From the NCBI RefSeq assembly GCF_014191355.1, contig NZ_JACHWM010000004.1, forward strand, positions 1 through 64,000: 64,000 nucleotides of DNA. Direction: 5' to 3'. The notes beneath the pieces were generated by a model, which ran no database searches, had not been told where the DNA came from, and worked only from the letters and a program-made list of their open reading frames with translations. This DNA comes from Methylobacterium sp. R2-1 (GTDB lineage Bacteria > Pseudomonadota > Alphaproteobacteria > Rhizobiales > Beijerinckiaceae). Shown here piece by piece: positions 56,330 to 64,000 of this stretch; within the stretch, counting starts at the first letter, position 1, and every line of letters starts with the position of its first letter. The translations under genes were made by a program, and so were the position numbers.

Positions 56330-57856
56330 ATGAACGACGGGATGGGGACATCAGACGCTCGACCCGGCTCCGATACCAGGATCTCGACCGGCGTCGCGGG
56401 CTTGAACGAGATTCTTGGCGGGGGCCTGACGCCGGATCGCCTCTACCTGCTGGAGGGCACTCCCGGTACCGGCAAGACGACGCTCGCTCTGCAGTTCCTG
56501 CTCGACGGTGCGGCCCGCAAGGAGCGCAGCCTGTATGTGACGCTGTCGGAGACCGCGGACGAACTCCGCGCCGCGGCGGCGAGCCATGGCTGGTCGCTCG
56601 ATGGCATCGACCTCTACGAGCTCGTCAACGAGTTGGGCCTCGATCCCGACAGCGAGCAGTCCATCCTCCACCCGTCCGAGATCGAACTCGGTGAGACTGT
56701 CAAGGAGGTCATCGCCCGGGTCGAGAGCGTGAAACCCGAGCGCGTCGTGTTCGACAGCCTGTCGGAGCTACGCCTGCTTGCTCAGAACCCGCTGCGCTAC
56801 CGCCGCCAGATCCTCGCCCTGAAGCAGTTCTTCTCCAAGCGGTCCTGCACAGTGCTGATGCTCGACGACCGCACCTCGGAGGCCGGCGACCTGCAACTCC
56901 ACAGCATCGCGCACGGGGTGATCTCCCTCGATCAGGCGCCGCGTGAGTTCGGCTCCGAGCGCCGACGACTCCGCATCGTGAAGATGCGCGGCATCAAGTT
57001 CCGGGGCGGCTACCACGACTTCGTCGTGGAGACCGGCGGCATCGCAGTCTTTCCGCGACTCGTCGCGGCCGACCATCACGCGACCTTCGACGCGACAACA
57101 CGATCGACGGGTTCGATCGAGCTGGACTCGCTGCTCGGCGGTGGCCTCGTGCCCGGGACCAACACGCTCCTGCTCGGCCCGTCCGGCGTCGGCAAAACGA
57201 CGACCGCGGTGCGCTGCATGCTGGCTGCGCTGGAGCGCGGCGAGACGGCGACGTACTACCTGTTCGACGAAGGGCTCGCCACCCTGCTCAGCCGCGCCGC
57301 CCTGCTCGGCATGGACCTGAGGCCGCATATCGAGAGCGGGCGGCTCACCGTCACGCAGATCGACCCGGCGGAACTCTCGCCCGGCGAGTTTGCCGCGACG
57401 GTCAGACAGGCCGTCGAGGAGCGCCAGTCGACCTTCGTCACGGTGGACAGCCTGAACGCCTACCTGCACGCGATGCCGGGCGAGGAATACCTCGTCCTCC
57501 AGATGCACGAGCTCCTGAGCTACCTCAATCAGACGGGGGTGACGACTCTCCTCGTGCTCGGGCAGCACGGCGTCATCGGCGAAGTCCGAACCGATATCGA
57601 TCTGAGCTATCTCAGCGACTGCATCGTGCTGTTCCGCTTCTTCGAGGCGCGGGCCGAGATCCGCTCCGCGCTCTCGGTGGTGAAGAGTCGCGTGAACGCG
57701 CATGAACGCTCGATCCGCGAGTTGCGGCTCTCGAGCGAAGGGCTCCGTGTCGGCGAGGCGCTCGACGACTTCGAGGGCGTGCTCACGGGCCTGCCGGCCT
57801 ACCGCGGACGGGTGGCGATGCTGAGAGACCCGGACGCCTCGGGGGACGAGGCGTGA
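56330..57856 (+). CDS. KaiC-like double-domain ATPase
   Basis: Protein of 508 aa with two RecA/KaiC domains. CI has Walker A GTPGTGKTT (43-51) and SLYVTLSETADEL where KaiC has its paired glutamates (here Ser-Glu). CII has Walker A GPSGVGKTT (about 284-292) and FDEG. The CII loop corresponding to KaiC Ser431-Thr432 reads DLSYLSD, keeping Ser but with Tyr for Thr. kaiA and kaiB are not nearby. KaiC-like proteins outside cyanobacteria often work with histidine kinases; the overlap with the next gene (GTGA) supports that. Start at ATG 56330, with the ribosome site AGGAG somewhat far (14 nt). Confidence 0.88.
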   Translation: MNDGMGTSDARPGSDTRISTGVAGLNEILGGGLTPDRLYLLEGTPGTGKTTLALQFLLDGAARKERSLYVTLSETADELRAAAASHGWSLDGIDLYELVNELGLDPDSEQSILHPSEIELGETVKEVIARVESVKPERVVFDSLSELRLLAQNPLRYRRQILALKQFFSKRSCTVLMLDDRTSEAGDLQLHSIAHGVISLDQAPREFGSERRRLRIVKMRGIKFRGGYHDFVVETGGIAVFPRLVAADHHATFDATTRSTGSIELDSLLGGGLVPGTNTLLLGPSGVGKTTTAVRCMLAALERGETATYYLFDEGLATLLSRAALLGMDLRPHIESGRLTVTQIDPAELSPGEFAATVRQAVEERQSTFVTVDSLNAYLHAMPGEEYLVLQMHELLSYLNQTGVTTLLVLGQHGVIGEVRTDIDLSYLSDCIVLFRFFEARAEIRSALSVVKSRVNAHERSIRELRLSSEGLRVGEALDDFEGVLTGLPAYRGRVAMLRDPDASGDEA

Positions 57857-59901
57857 GGGCATCGCCGGAGGAACGTGCCCTCATCCTGGCCCCGCGCGGG
57901 CGGGATGCGGCGGTGGTCGAGCAGGTGCTGGATCGCTCGGGCATCGCCAGCGCCGTCTGCGCGGACGTGACCGAATGGGTGGCGTGCCTTCGCGCGGGCG
58001 CGGGAACCGCGATCGTCACCGAGGAGGCCCTGGCCGATGGTGACATCGCGGCCTTGTCGGCCTGGCTCGACGCGCAGCCCCCGTGGTCGGACTTTCCCTT
58101 CGTCGTGCTGGCCACGCGCCAAGCCGGCCCGCGGACCCAGGGCGCGGCCGACCTGCTGAAGCGGCTCGGCAACGTGGTCCTGCTGGAACGCCCCATCAAC
58201 GCCGAAACGCTGACGAGCGCCGTCGTCTCGTCTCTGCGCGCCCGCCGCCGCCAGTATCAAGCCCGCGAGCATCTCCTCGAACGGGAGCGGGCTCAGGAGC
58301 AGCTCCGGCTGGCCAATGAGGAACTCGAGCGGCGCGTGGCCGAGAGGACGCGCGAGGTCGAGGCGGCCCACGAAACCCTGGCCTTCGCCCTCGACGCGGC
58401 CGGGATGAGTTCATGGGACATCGACACCATGACCGGTGTCCACCGCCATTCGCCCCGCTTCGACGCCGTGTTCGGCTACGAGGGTGCGGGACGTGCCTGG
58501 GATCGTGAAACCTTCCTGAATCACGTCCTCGAAGAGGATCGCGGCATCGCCGATGAGGCATTCGCTTCCGTCGTCGAGACGGGCAAGCTCGACCTCGAAT
58601 GCCGCATCCGGCGCGTGGACGGAGCGGTGCGCTGGATCGCCATGCGTGGGCAGGTCAAGCGCGACGAGGCCGGTCAGCCGTTGCGCATCGCCGGCATCCT
58701 CATGGACCGGACGGACCAGCACGTCACGGAGGAAGCGCTGCGGCAGGCGCAGAAGATGGAAGCCATCGGCCAGCTCACCGGGGGCGTGGCGCACGACTTC
58801 AACAACCTGCTCACCGTGATCGTCGGCGGCCTCGACATGATGCTGCGCCGCCCCGAGCAGACCGACCGCGTGAAGCGGCTGGCGGAGGCGGCCATGGGTG
58901 CGGCGCGGCGTGGCGAGCAACTGACCCAGCAACTCCTCGCCTTCTCCCGCCGCCAGATGCTACGGCCGCAGACACTCAACCCGAACCGCCTTTTACTGGA
59001 CTTCAGGCCGCTCGCCGAACGCGCCGCCACCGGCGCCGTCGAGCTGACCTTCGATCTCGATCCGGCGCTCGATCCGATCCGTATCGATCCGGCGCAGTTC
59101 GAGGCGGCGGTGCTGAACCTGATCGTGAACGCGCGCGACGCTCTCGAGGGCCGCGACGGACATGCCCGCATCGCGGTCACGAGCCGCAACGTCCGTCTCG
59201 GAACGGCGGCGGTGGCTGACAAGGGCGTGCCACCGGGTCCCTACGTCTCGATCTCCGTGACGGATACCGGCAGCGGCATTCCCGCCGACAAGCTCCAGCG
59301 CGTCTTCGAGCCGTTCTTCACCACGAAGGAGGTCGGCAAGGGGACGGGCCTCGGGCTGAGCCAGGTCTACGGCTTCACCCGCAGCGCCAAGGGCTTCACG
59401 CAGATCGAGTCCGAACTCGACCGGGGCACGACGGTCAGCCTGTACTTCCCGCGCTCGACCGACCCGGCCGGCGAGGAAATCGGGACCGGCTCGATCGGTG
59501 CGATTCCGCTGCGCCGCGCCGGCGAGGGCGAGACGGTGCTGCTCGTCGAGGATGACGAACAGGTGCTCGGCATGGCCGTGGAGAGCCTGGAGGAGTTGAG
59601 CTACCGGGTCATCGTGACCCGCAACGCCGCCGAGGCGCTGGAGCACCTGCACGGCGTCGAGCGCATCGATATCCTGTTCTCGGACGTGGTCATGCCCGGC
59701 GGGATGAACGGCTCGCAACTCGCGCTCGAGGCCCGGCGGGTGCGGCCGGACATCAAGATCCTGCTGACCTCAGGCTACGTGGCCAATCTCGACGAAGGGC
59801 AGGTGATCGGCCAGGGCGAGCTTCCGGTGCTCAACAAGCCCTATCGCCGCGACGAACTCGCCCGGTCGCTCCGCTTGGTGCTCGGCGGCGAGAGAGCCTG
59901 A
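57853..59901 (+). CDS. Histidine kinase/response regulator coupled to KaiC-like protein
   Basis: Soluble protein of 682 aa. The first 130 residues look like a receiver fold without a clear phospho-acceptor Asp (LILAPRGRDAAVVEQVLDRSG). A coiled coil follows (RERAQEQLRLANEELERRV), then a PAS domain (about 172-300). The kinase core has His314 in GGVAHDFNNLL, boxes LNLIVNARDAL, DTGSGIP and GTGLGLSQVYGF, and a C-terminal receiver with Asp611 in FSDVVMPGG and Lys in LNKPYRR. Its GTG start overlaps the KaiC-like stop, so the pair is translationally coupled. Confidence 0.92.
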   Translation: MRASPEERALILAPRGRDAAVVEQVLDRSGIASAVCADVTEWVACLRAGAGTAIVTEEALADGDIAALSAWLDAQPPWSDFPFVVLATRQAGPRTQGAADLLKRLGNVVLLERPINAETLTSAVVSSLRARRRQYQAREHLLERERAQEQLRLANEELERRVAERTREVEAAHETLAFALDAAGMSSWDIDTMTGVHRHSPRFDAVFGYEGAGRAWDRETFLNHVLEEDRGIADEAFASVVETGKLDLECRIRRVDGAVRWIAMRGQVKRDEAGQPLRIAGILMDRTDQHVTEEALRQAQKMEAIGQLTGGVAHDFNNLLTVIVGGLDMMLRRPEQTDRVKRLAEAAMGAARRGEQLTQQLLAFSRRQMLRPQTLNPNRLLLDFRPLAERAATGAVELTFDLDPALDPIRIDPAQFEAAVLNLIVNARDALEGRDGHARIAVTSRNVRLGTAAVADKGVPPGPYVSISVTDTGSGIPADKLQRVFEPFFTTKEVGKGTGLGLSQVYGFTRSAKGFTQIESELDRGTTVSLYFPRSTDPAGEEIGTGSIGAIPLRRAGEGETVLLVEDDEQVLGMAVESLEELSYRVIVTRNAAEALEHLHGVERIDILFSDVVMPGGMNGSQLALEARRVRPDIKILLTSGYVANLDEGQVIGQGELPVLNKPYRRDELARSLRLVLGGERA

Positions 59902-59927
59902 ATCGTTCGAAGGCCTTTCGTGCTTCG

Positions 59928-60269
59928 TCACCGGTTGAGATCGATCACCCGGCGCTTGACGGCGGGCCGATCCGGCGTCTTGTCGGGGTTCCCCAACCAT
60001 TCGGGCGAGTCCTTGAAGCTCGCGCTCGGCGGGGTCTTGCTGTTGAGTTGCTCTCGCTCCGCCTGGGCCGGTGTCTCGATCGGCGGGATCGGAGCGGATT
60101 GCGGATACTGTGCCGCCGGTCCGCGCTGCTGAAACCCATCGATGCAGCGCCGGACCGCGATCGGATCCGTGATGAACGTGCACTCGTTCACGTTGGTGAT
60201 CGCTTGAGCCATGCTGGTCTCGGGCAGGACCGAGGCCAGGATGGTGAGAGCAGGCAACATCCATCGCAT
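59928..60269 (-). CDS. Hypothetical secreted protein
   Basis: Protein of 113 aa with a signal peptide (MRWMLPALTILASVLPETSMA, cleavage near MAQA). The mature part has two cysteines (ECTFITDPIAVRRCIDGF) and a Pro-rich, low-complexity middle; the C-terminus is basic. GGGAGG 6 nt before the ATG supports this start over the longer frame from 60317. I do not recognise a family. Confidence 0.7.
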   Translation of the reverse strand: MRWMLPALTILASVLPETSMAQAITNVNECTFITDPIAVRRCIDGFQQRGPAAQYPQSAPIPPIETPAQAEREQLNSKTPPSASFKDSPEWLGNPDKTPDRPAVKRRVIDLNR

Positions 60270-60385
60270 CGGCAGCCTCCCGTTCCAAAATGCCCGGCCT
60301 CGGTGGACCGGCCGCACTCAGCGGCCTGCCGACGGTGCGACCTGACGAATCTCGACCTCACTCGGCTCGCTCGGCCGCGGGCGCT

Positions 60386-60940
60386 TCACACCTGCACTTG
60401 GGGCGGTGCAGTGGCAGCCTGTCCGCGGGCCGCACCGGCCGCGCCGGCAGGAAGTGCGGCCGCAGCCGTATTCGCGCCCTTGCCGTCGATCCGTCCGATG
60501 CGGACCTTGACGCCGCGAACGGTCTTCGCCGCCGTATCGTAATCGCATTCGTAGGTGATCCGAACCCACTGACCCTGCGGATTGAGGAACCGCACCGAGT
60601 CACCGCGGTACTTCACGACAGTGTCCGCTCCGGCAGGCGGCTCGGCCTCCTGGAAGATGGATCCGGTCGGCCGGCTCATCCACTCGAAATCCGTCGGTGC
60701 CTGGCGTTCGACGCCCGGCACGCAGGCCTGCACGGCCGCAGGGATGGCCTGACGCGCGCAGGCCGCGTCGCATCCCGCCTTGGCGGCCTCGGTCGGAGCC
60801 GGCTTGGCGTCAGGCTTGGCATCCTGGGCGGAGGCCGCGACGATGCCGAGACCGACCCAGCCGAGACAGGCCAGGGCGCGGGAGAATCCAGCCAGAGGCA
60901 AGGCATAGCGCGCGCCCGGTCCAGCCACGTTCCGTGTCAT
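60386..60940 (-). CDS. Hypothetical secreted protein
   Basis: Protein of 184 aa. A signal segment (LACLGWVGLGIVAASA, cleavage near ASAQ at about 38) is followed by an Ala/Lys/Pro-rich linker and a compact domain with Cys pairs (GCDAACAR, ACVPG) and the pattern QWVRITYECDYD...RGVKVRIGRID. The C-terminus is Ala-rich. GGAGAG lies 8 nt before the ATG. It runs in the same direction as the secreted protein at 59928 and could share its transcript. Not recognised beyond conserved alphaproteobacterial hypothetical. Confidence 0.7.
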   Translation of the reverse strand: MTRNVAGPGARYALPLAGFSRALACLGWVGLGIVAASAQDAKPDAKPAPTEAAKAGCDAACARQAIPAAVQACVPGVERQAPTDFEWMSRPTGSIFQEAEPPAGADTVVKYRGDSVRFLNPQGQWVRITYECDYDTAAKTVRGVKVRIGRIDGKGANTAAAALPAGAAGAARGQAATAPPQVQV

Positions 60941-60964
60941 CCGACGAACTCTCCATGATCCGCG

Positions 60965-61147
60965 TCAGCGCGCCGACGCCCGGACAGGGCCATCGTCAAC
61001 AGGTGCCGACAGATAGACGCCATTTTCCGCCTCAACCACTATCGATCGGTTGAGTCGACCCCGTTTTCGGTACCGGACTGAACATTTCCAGTGCCCGTTG
61101 CCGAAATGTAAATCGATCGCTCGCGTTCGATGAGCCATCACTGGCAT
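60965..61147 (-). CDS. Possible small basic protein
   Basis: A 60-aa frame (ATG 61147, or 61138 for 57 aa) with beta-strand-like content: LHFGNGHWKCSVRYRKRGRL and SIVVEAENGVYLSAPVD. No good ribosome site precedes either ATG. The rest of this 340-bp gap shows nothing recognisable. Uncertain. Confidence 0.35.
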   Translation of the reverse strand: MPVMAHRTRAIDLHFGNGHWKCSVRYRKRGRLNRSIVVEAENGVYLSAPVDDGPVRASAR

Positions 61148-61281
61148 CCGGCCGCGTCTAGACGGCAAGCGCCGGTCGTCACCGCTACACGACAGACGCC
61201 GAGGACCGCGACCACCCAATGCATGCCGGGGGCCACAGACCAACAGCCCCGCTCTCACATCAGGGGCGGGACGGCGCAACC

Positions 61282-61884
61282 TCAACGCGCCACATCCGAC
61301 ATCGGCGAGAACTGACAAACGCGGGCGAGAAGCGCAACCAGTTCGGGCTGACGCGAGGTTCCCGTCTTTCCGAAGATCGAGGCCAGCTGCGTGCGCAGCG
61401 TTGCAATACTCACGTTGCGGCTCTGCGCGATGGTGGCCAGCGGGATACCCCTGCTGAGTTCCGCCGCGAGACGGCCTTCGGCCGCTGTAAGGCCGAAGAT
61501 TTTTTCCAGCGCCGGGGCGCAGACCTGGGTACGGACGGCGAGGTCGATCAGGATCAGTAGGCGATGGGCCTCTCCCATCGCGGTGATGTCCATCGCCTGA
61601 AAGACCAGCCGCTGATCGTTGCGCGGCCGCTCCAGCTCGACGGTGCCGAACGGCTCCGTCAGCGCGTTGCTGATCATTCGGCTGGTGAACGGCTCGGTCT
61701 CCGAAGGCCCCATGTCGGCCGCGTCCTCCCAGACGATTCTTCTGGCGAGATTATTGAAATCAACCGTCCTTGCACGGTAGTTTATCAACACAGCCGCAGA
61801 ACCGACCTTATCTAAAACATTGAGAAGAGCATGTTTATCCGGCATATCACGGATTCTTTTAATTTCCCAAGCAATATATCTCAT
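61282..61884 (-). CDS. LuxR-type regulator, CsgD-like position
   Basis: Protein of 200 aa: an N-terminal PAS-like part (about 20-125) and a C-terminal LuxR/GerE helix-turn-helix (about 130-195: FGLTAAEGRLAAELSRGIPL, then ATIAQSRNVSIATLRTQLAS). It diverges from the curlin-repeat gene, like csgD from csgBAC in E. coli. There is no phospho-receiver. The first 15 codons are AT-rich; MPDKHALLNV at 61845 is an alternative start. Control of the curlin gene is inferred from position. Confidence 0.85.
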   Translation of the reverse strand: MRYIAWEIKRIRDMPDKHALLNVLDKVGSAAVLINYRARTVDFNNLARRIVWEDAADMGPSETEPFTSRMISNALTEPFGTVELERPRNDQRLVFQAMDITAMGEAHRLLILIDLAVRTQVCAPALEKIFGLTAAEGRLAAELSRGIPLATIAQSRNVSIATLRTQLASIFGKTGTSRQPELVALLARVCQFSPMSDVAR

Positions 61885-62540
61885 GGCACCGCCGCATGTG
61901 CTGAATTTCCAGTCTCAGCATGAATCGACCAGCGGACTTGCCCACGGCCTCAACGGTGTATCCTAAGTGGTGCTATCAGGTCACTACCTCTGACTACCGG
62001 TCATGTGAACTTTCTCACAGCGGCAAGCTATGCACGAGCGGGCTTAGAGGGATCGAGGATTGGTAATTGGCCGCATTGAGCCTGCCAAATCATGCCCTTC
62101 TGCTCGATCCCGCACGCCGAGCGCGGCAGTCAAAGTCAGAATATCCGACCTCCTTGCGACCGGCCGGAAACAACTCGATGCGTCCGGCCTGAGCTTAAGG
62201 CCTCGCTTTTGCTGGCTCCGCTCTCGGAATCGCTTGAGGACGCAGGGCAACGTCTATCCCGAAATTTTGTGCAGTCACATCGAAAATACCGAATGCTTTT
62301 CAACAATGAAGCATGAAATCATCGCAAAATTTGTCAGCCGATTAACCTAAACAGTTCGTTTCCATCCGAAACTGCATCTTATCATCCGAACGGATGGTGC
62401 GGCTTTGGTTCGGCTCCCGTATTTAAGCCCTCGTTAACGACATCACGGGGCAATCGACGGATCCGCTGAGCTGGTCAACAGCTGGTTAACAACTCCGATC
62501 CGAATGCCGAGTGACAGACTAAAGAAACAGGGGAACAGTC
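61885..62540. promoter_or_regulatory. Long divergent curli-type intergenic region
   Basis: About 655 bp, clearly AT-richer than the surrounding genes, between the LuxR-type regulator and the curlin-repeat gene. It contains paired CATCCGAA elements (listed separately). Reading frames in it (62060-62350, 62092-62316) lack ribosome sites. The curlin start follows AACAGGGGAACAGTC. Such a long control region matches the csgD-csgBA spacer of enteric bacteria in size. Confidence 0.6.
62363..62396. promoter_or_regulatory. Paired CATCCGAA elements
   Basis: CATCCGAA occurs at 62363-62370 and 62383-62390, exactly 20 bp (about two helical turns) apart. The second is also the left arm of a palindrome CATCCG-AA-CGGATG (62383-62396). 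The set lies about 145-180 bp upstream of the curlin-repeat ATG and could be the regulator's binding site. Confidence 0.45.
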
Positions 62541-63758
62541 ATGCGGCATCTTTCGATTGCGACGGTCAGCGTTCTGGCCATTCTCGTTGCTTCGCCCGTT
62601 CTTGCACAGGGCAGGAACAAAACCGACCTTAAGCAGACTGGCACCAAGAACGAGGTGACCCTCACGCAGTCCGGCACCGGCGGCGTGATCGACGTTCAGC
62701 AGGTTGGCAGCTTCAACGGCGCGAGCACAGGCTACGGCGCCGAAGGGAATCAGGACGGCGGAACGGGCAACAGCCTGACCGTGAAGCAGAACGGGAATCG
62801 CAACGCCTTCCAGGCGCTCCAGCGCGACGGCGACAGCAACAAGATCTCCCTCACGCAGAAAGATAATAACAATACCGCGGCCTTCACCCAGTCGGGTGGC
62901 GCGCGCAACGCTGTGACGGTCGATCAGAGCGGCCTCAACGGCGTGACCAAGACCGATCACAACGCGGGTACGTCGCAGGAGGGCGGAGCCGACTCGTCGA
63001 TCGAGATCACGCAGACCGATCGGCGCCAGATCGCTGTCGCCGCGCAAGCCAACGCGCGGGATAACTCGCTGACCTACATCTGGCAGACCGGATCGGACCA
63101 GGTGGCCAACGGCAGCCAGTTCAACACCCGGAACTCCCAGGCCAGCATCATCCAGTATGGACGCACGAACTCCGGCTCCGTGACCCAGAACGGCACGAGG
63201 GACAACACGGTCGGCTCAGTGCTGCAGCAGGGCGAGGACAACGCCGCAGCGTTGCTTCAGACCGGCCCGTCGAACAGCTCGATCGGCGCCATATTCCAGT
63301 TTGGGCATGACAATAAAGCCGTCGCCCAGCAGACTGGCAGCAGCAATAGCGGTCTGTATGTGACGCAGGTGGGCAATAACAACACCGGCGCGGTCTATCA
63401 GACAGCATCGAACAACAGCGACATCTATCTGACGCAGTATACCAGCCGCAACGAGGCGATCATCAACCAGATCGGCTCCAGCGCAGCGACCATTTCGGTC
63501 ACCCAGGGGGTCGGCAACGACAACAAGGCGATCGTCAACCAGGTCAACTCGTATGGTTCCGGCATCTATCTGAACCAGTTCGGCACATCCAACGAGGCCA
63601 ACCTCGGACAGGTTCTGTCGACGGGCTCCACCATCTCCGCCGACCAGTATGGCAGCGGCAACATCCTCACCGCTTCGCAGACTTACAACGCCGGCAGCAC
63701 GATCAGCAGCATGCAGAACGGCGCCGGCAACCGCGCGACCATCACTCAGACCCGCTAA
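62541..63758 (+). CDS. Curlin-repeat (CsgA/CsgB-like) secreted protein
   Basis: Protein of 405 aa. A signal peptide (MRHLSIATVSVLAILVASPV, cleavage near LAQG) is followed by many degenerate Asn/Gln/Gly repeats with alternating hydrophobics, such as NSLTVKQNGNRNAFQALQ, ISLTQKDNNNTAAFTQSG and GLYVTQVGNNNTGAVYQT. The pattern Q-x-G-x-x-N-x-A of CsgA/CsgB recurs about 18 times, giving a predicted beta-solenoid amyloid. It is longer than E. coli CsgA (151 aa). Export would need CsgG/E/F, which are not in the window. A terminator follows. Confidence 0.85.
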   Translation: MRHLSIATVSVLAILVASPVLAQGRNKTDLKQTGTKNEVTLTQSGTGGVIDVQQVGSFNGASTGYGAEGNQDGGTGNSLTVKQNGNRNAFQALQRDGDSNKISLTQKDNNNTAAFTQSGGARNAVTVDQSGLNGVTKTDHNAGTSQEGGADSSIEITQTDRRQIAVAAQANARDNSLTYIWQTGSDQVANGSQFNTRNSQASIIQYGRTNSGSVTQNGTRDNTVGSVLQQGEDNAAALLQTGPSNSSIGAIFQFGHDNKAVAQQTGSSNSGLYVTQVGNNNTGAVYQTASNNSDIYLTQYTSRNEAIINQIGSSAATISVTQGVGNDNKAIVNQVNSYGSGIYLNQFGTSNEANLGQVLSTGSTISADQYGSGNILTASQTYNAGSTISSMQNGAGNRATITQTR

Positions 63759-63777
63759 GAAGACGGAATGAGTGCGG

Positions 63778-63818
63778 CGTGGCTCCCTGCCCCGGTAGGG
63801 GGCCACGTTTTCCTTTTC
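63778..63818 (+). terminator. Terminator after the curlin-repeat gene
   Basis: An 11-bp stem (CGTGGCTCCCT / AGGGGGCCACG, one T-G pair) with an 8-nt loop is followed by TTTTCCTTTTC. It lies 20 bp after the stop, before the csgH-like start. Confidence 0.7.
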
Positions 63819-63871
63819 GGGCTTGAACGATGCTGTCCACTGCGATCGTGGACCCTTGGAAGGGGCGTGTC

Positions 63872-64000
63872 ATGACCGGGGCCGGGGACGTTCCGCCGCC
63901 GATCTCCTGCGCGCTGATCGAGCATCGCGCGGGCGCGCAGGTCCAGATCGAGGTGCGTCTCCGTTCGGAGAGCGCCCAGACCGGAACCTATCGCCTGCAG
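63872..64000 (+). CDS. CsgH-like curli protein (5' part)
   Basis: Reading frame open to the window edge: 43 codons from ATG 63872, or 57 from ATG 63830. GGAAGGGG 6 nt before 63872 favours that start. The sequence PPPISCALIEHRAGAQVQIE and SAQTGTYRLQ resembles CsgH, the alphaproteobacterial counterpart of the CsgC amyloid inhibitor. No signal peptide is visible from either start, which is odd for a periplasmic protein. The position right after the curlin gene supports the call. Confidence 0.55.
   Translation, partial: MTGAGDVPPPISCALIEHRAGAQVQIEVRLRSESAQTGTYRLQ

Noticed and set aside
1..64000. CRISPR array, rRNA operon, replication origin or intact transposon
   Set aside because: No spaced direct repeats, rRNA sequence, DnaA-box cluster or complete transposase was seen anywhere in the window.

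Overview
The window is high-GC alphaproteobacterial chromosome. Gene content, codon use and regulatory sites suggest a Hyphomicrobiales species, most likely Methylobacterium or Methylorubrum. The pointers are an EcfG/PhyR-type promoter, an alphaproteobacterial-type elongator tRNA-Met, CsbD/DUF883 stress genes and a large RTX protein. No methylotrophy gene lies inside the window, so the genus is inferred. Genes are mostly compact and single-copy, with a few gene-poor, lower-GC or decayed patches.

Layout: 0.1-4.5 kb holds a chemoreceptor, an ABC-F ATPase, a YjbR-family protein and a small hypothetical. From 4.7 to 13.1 kb there is one giant reverse-strand gene for a type-I-secreted, multi-enzyme protein: DNase-type EEP domain, 5'-nucleotidase and beta-propeller, with an RTX and repeat tail. 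From 13.1 to 14.9 kb is a decayed zone with a perfect 22-bp inverted repeat, a porin remnant and broken ORFs. From 15 to 19.5 kb are a DegP-type protease, an HdeA-like periplasmic chaperone, a polyproline secreted peptide and a ClC antiporter. From 19.7 to 24.2 kb is an RND efflux pair (adaptor and permease), followed by a small cysteine-rich secreted peptide. From 25.2 to 27.8 kb are cyanide-insensitive type bd oxidase genes with a DUF2474 subunit. From 28.5 to 32 kb are a recombinase remnant beside tRNA-Glu, rlmB and rpsA.

The 32-37.9 kb stretch carries a putative sugar O-methyltransferase, then sppA, ihfB, lapA, trpF and trpB, and tRNA-Met. The 38-43.5 kb stretch looks stress-related: a PAS-LuxR regulator with an EcfG-like promoter, a run of CsbD and DUF883-like proteins, a YidB-family protein and a SOUL heme-binding protein. 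From 43.5 to 49.6 kb is a complete biotin-independent malonate decarboxylase operon (mdcA-C-D-E-G-B-H) with a divergent GntR regulator. An SDR and a DUF2252 gene follow.

The 53.7-59.9 kb stretch is a signalling module: a hybrid histidine kinase, a double-domain KaiC-like ATPase and a second kinase whose start overlaps the kaiC-like stop. The right end (61.3-64 kb) resembles a curli locus: a LuxR-type regulator diverges across about 650 bp from a curlin-repeat protein, which is followed by a CsgH-like gene cut by the window edge.

The most interesting elements are the giant secreted nuclease-nucleotidase, the curli-like locus with paired upstream repeats, the KaiC-kinase module, the CsbD/DUF883 array and the cysteine-rich peptide.
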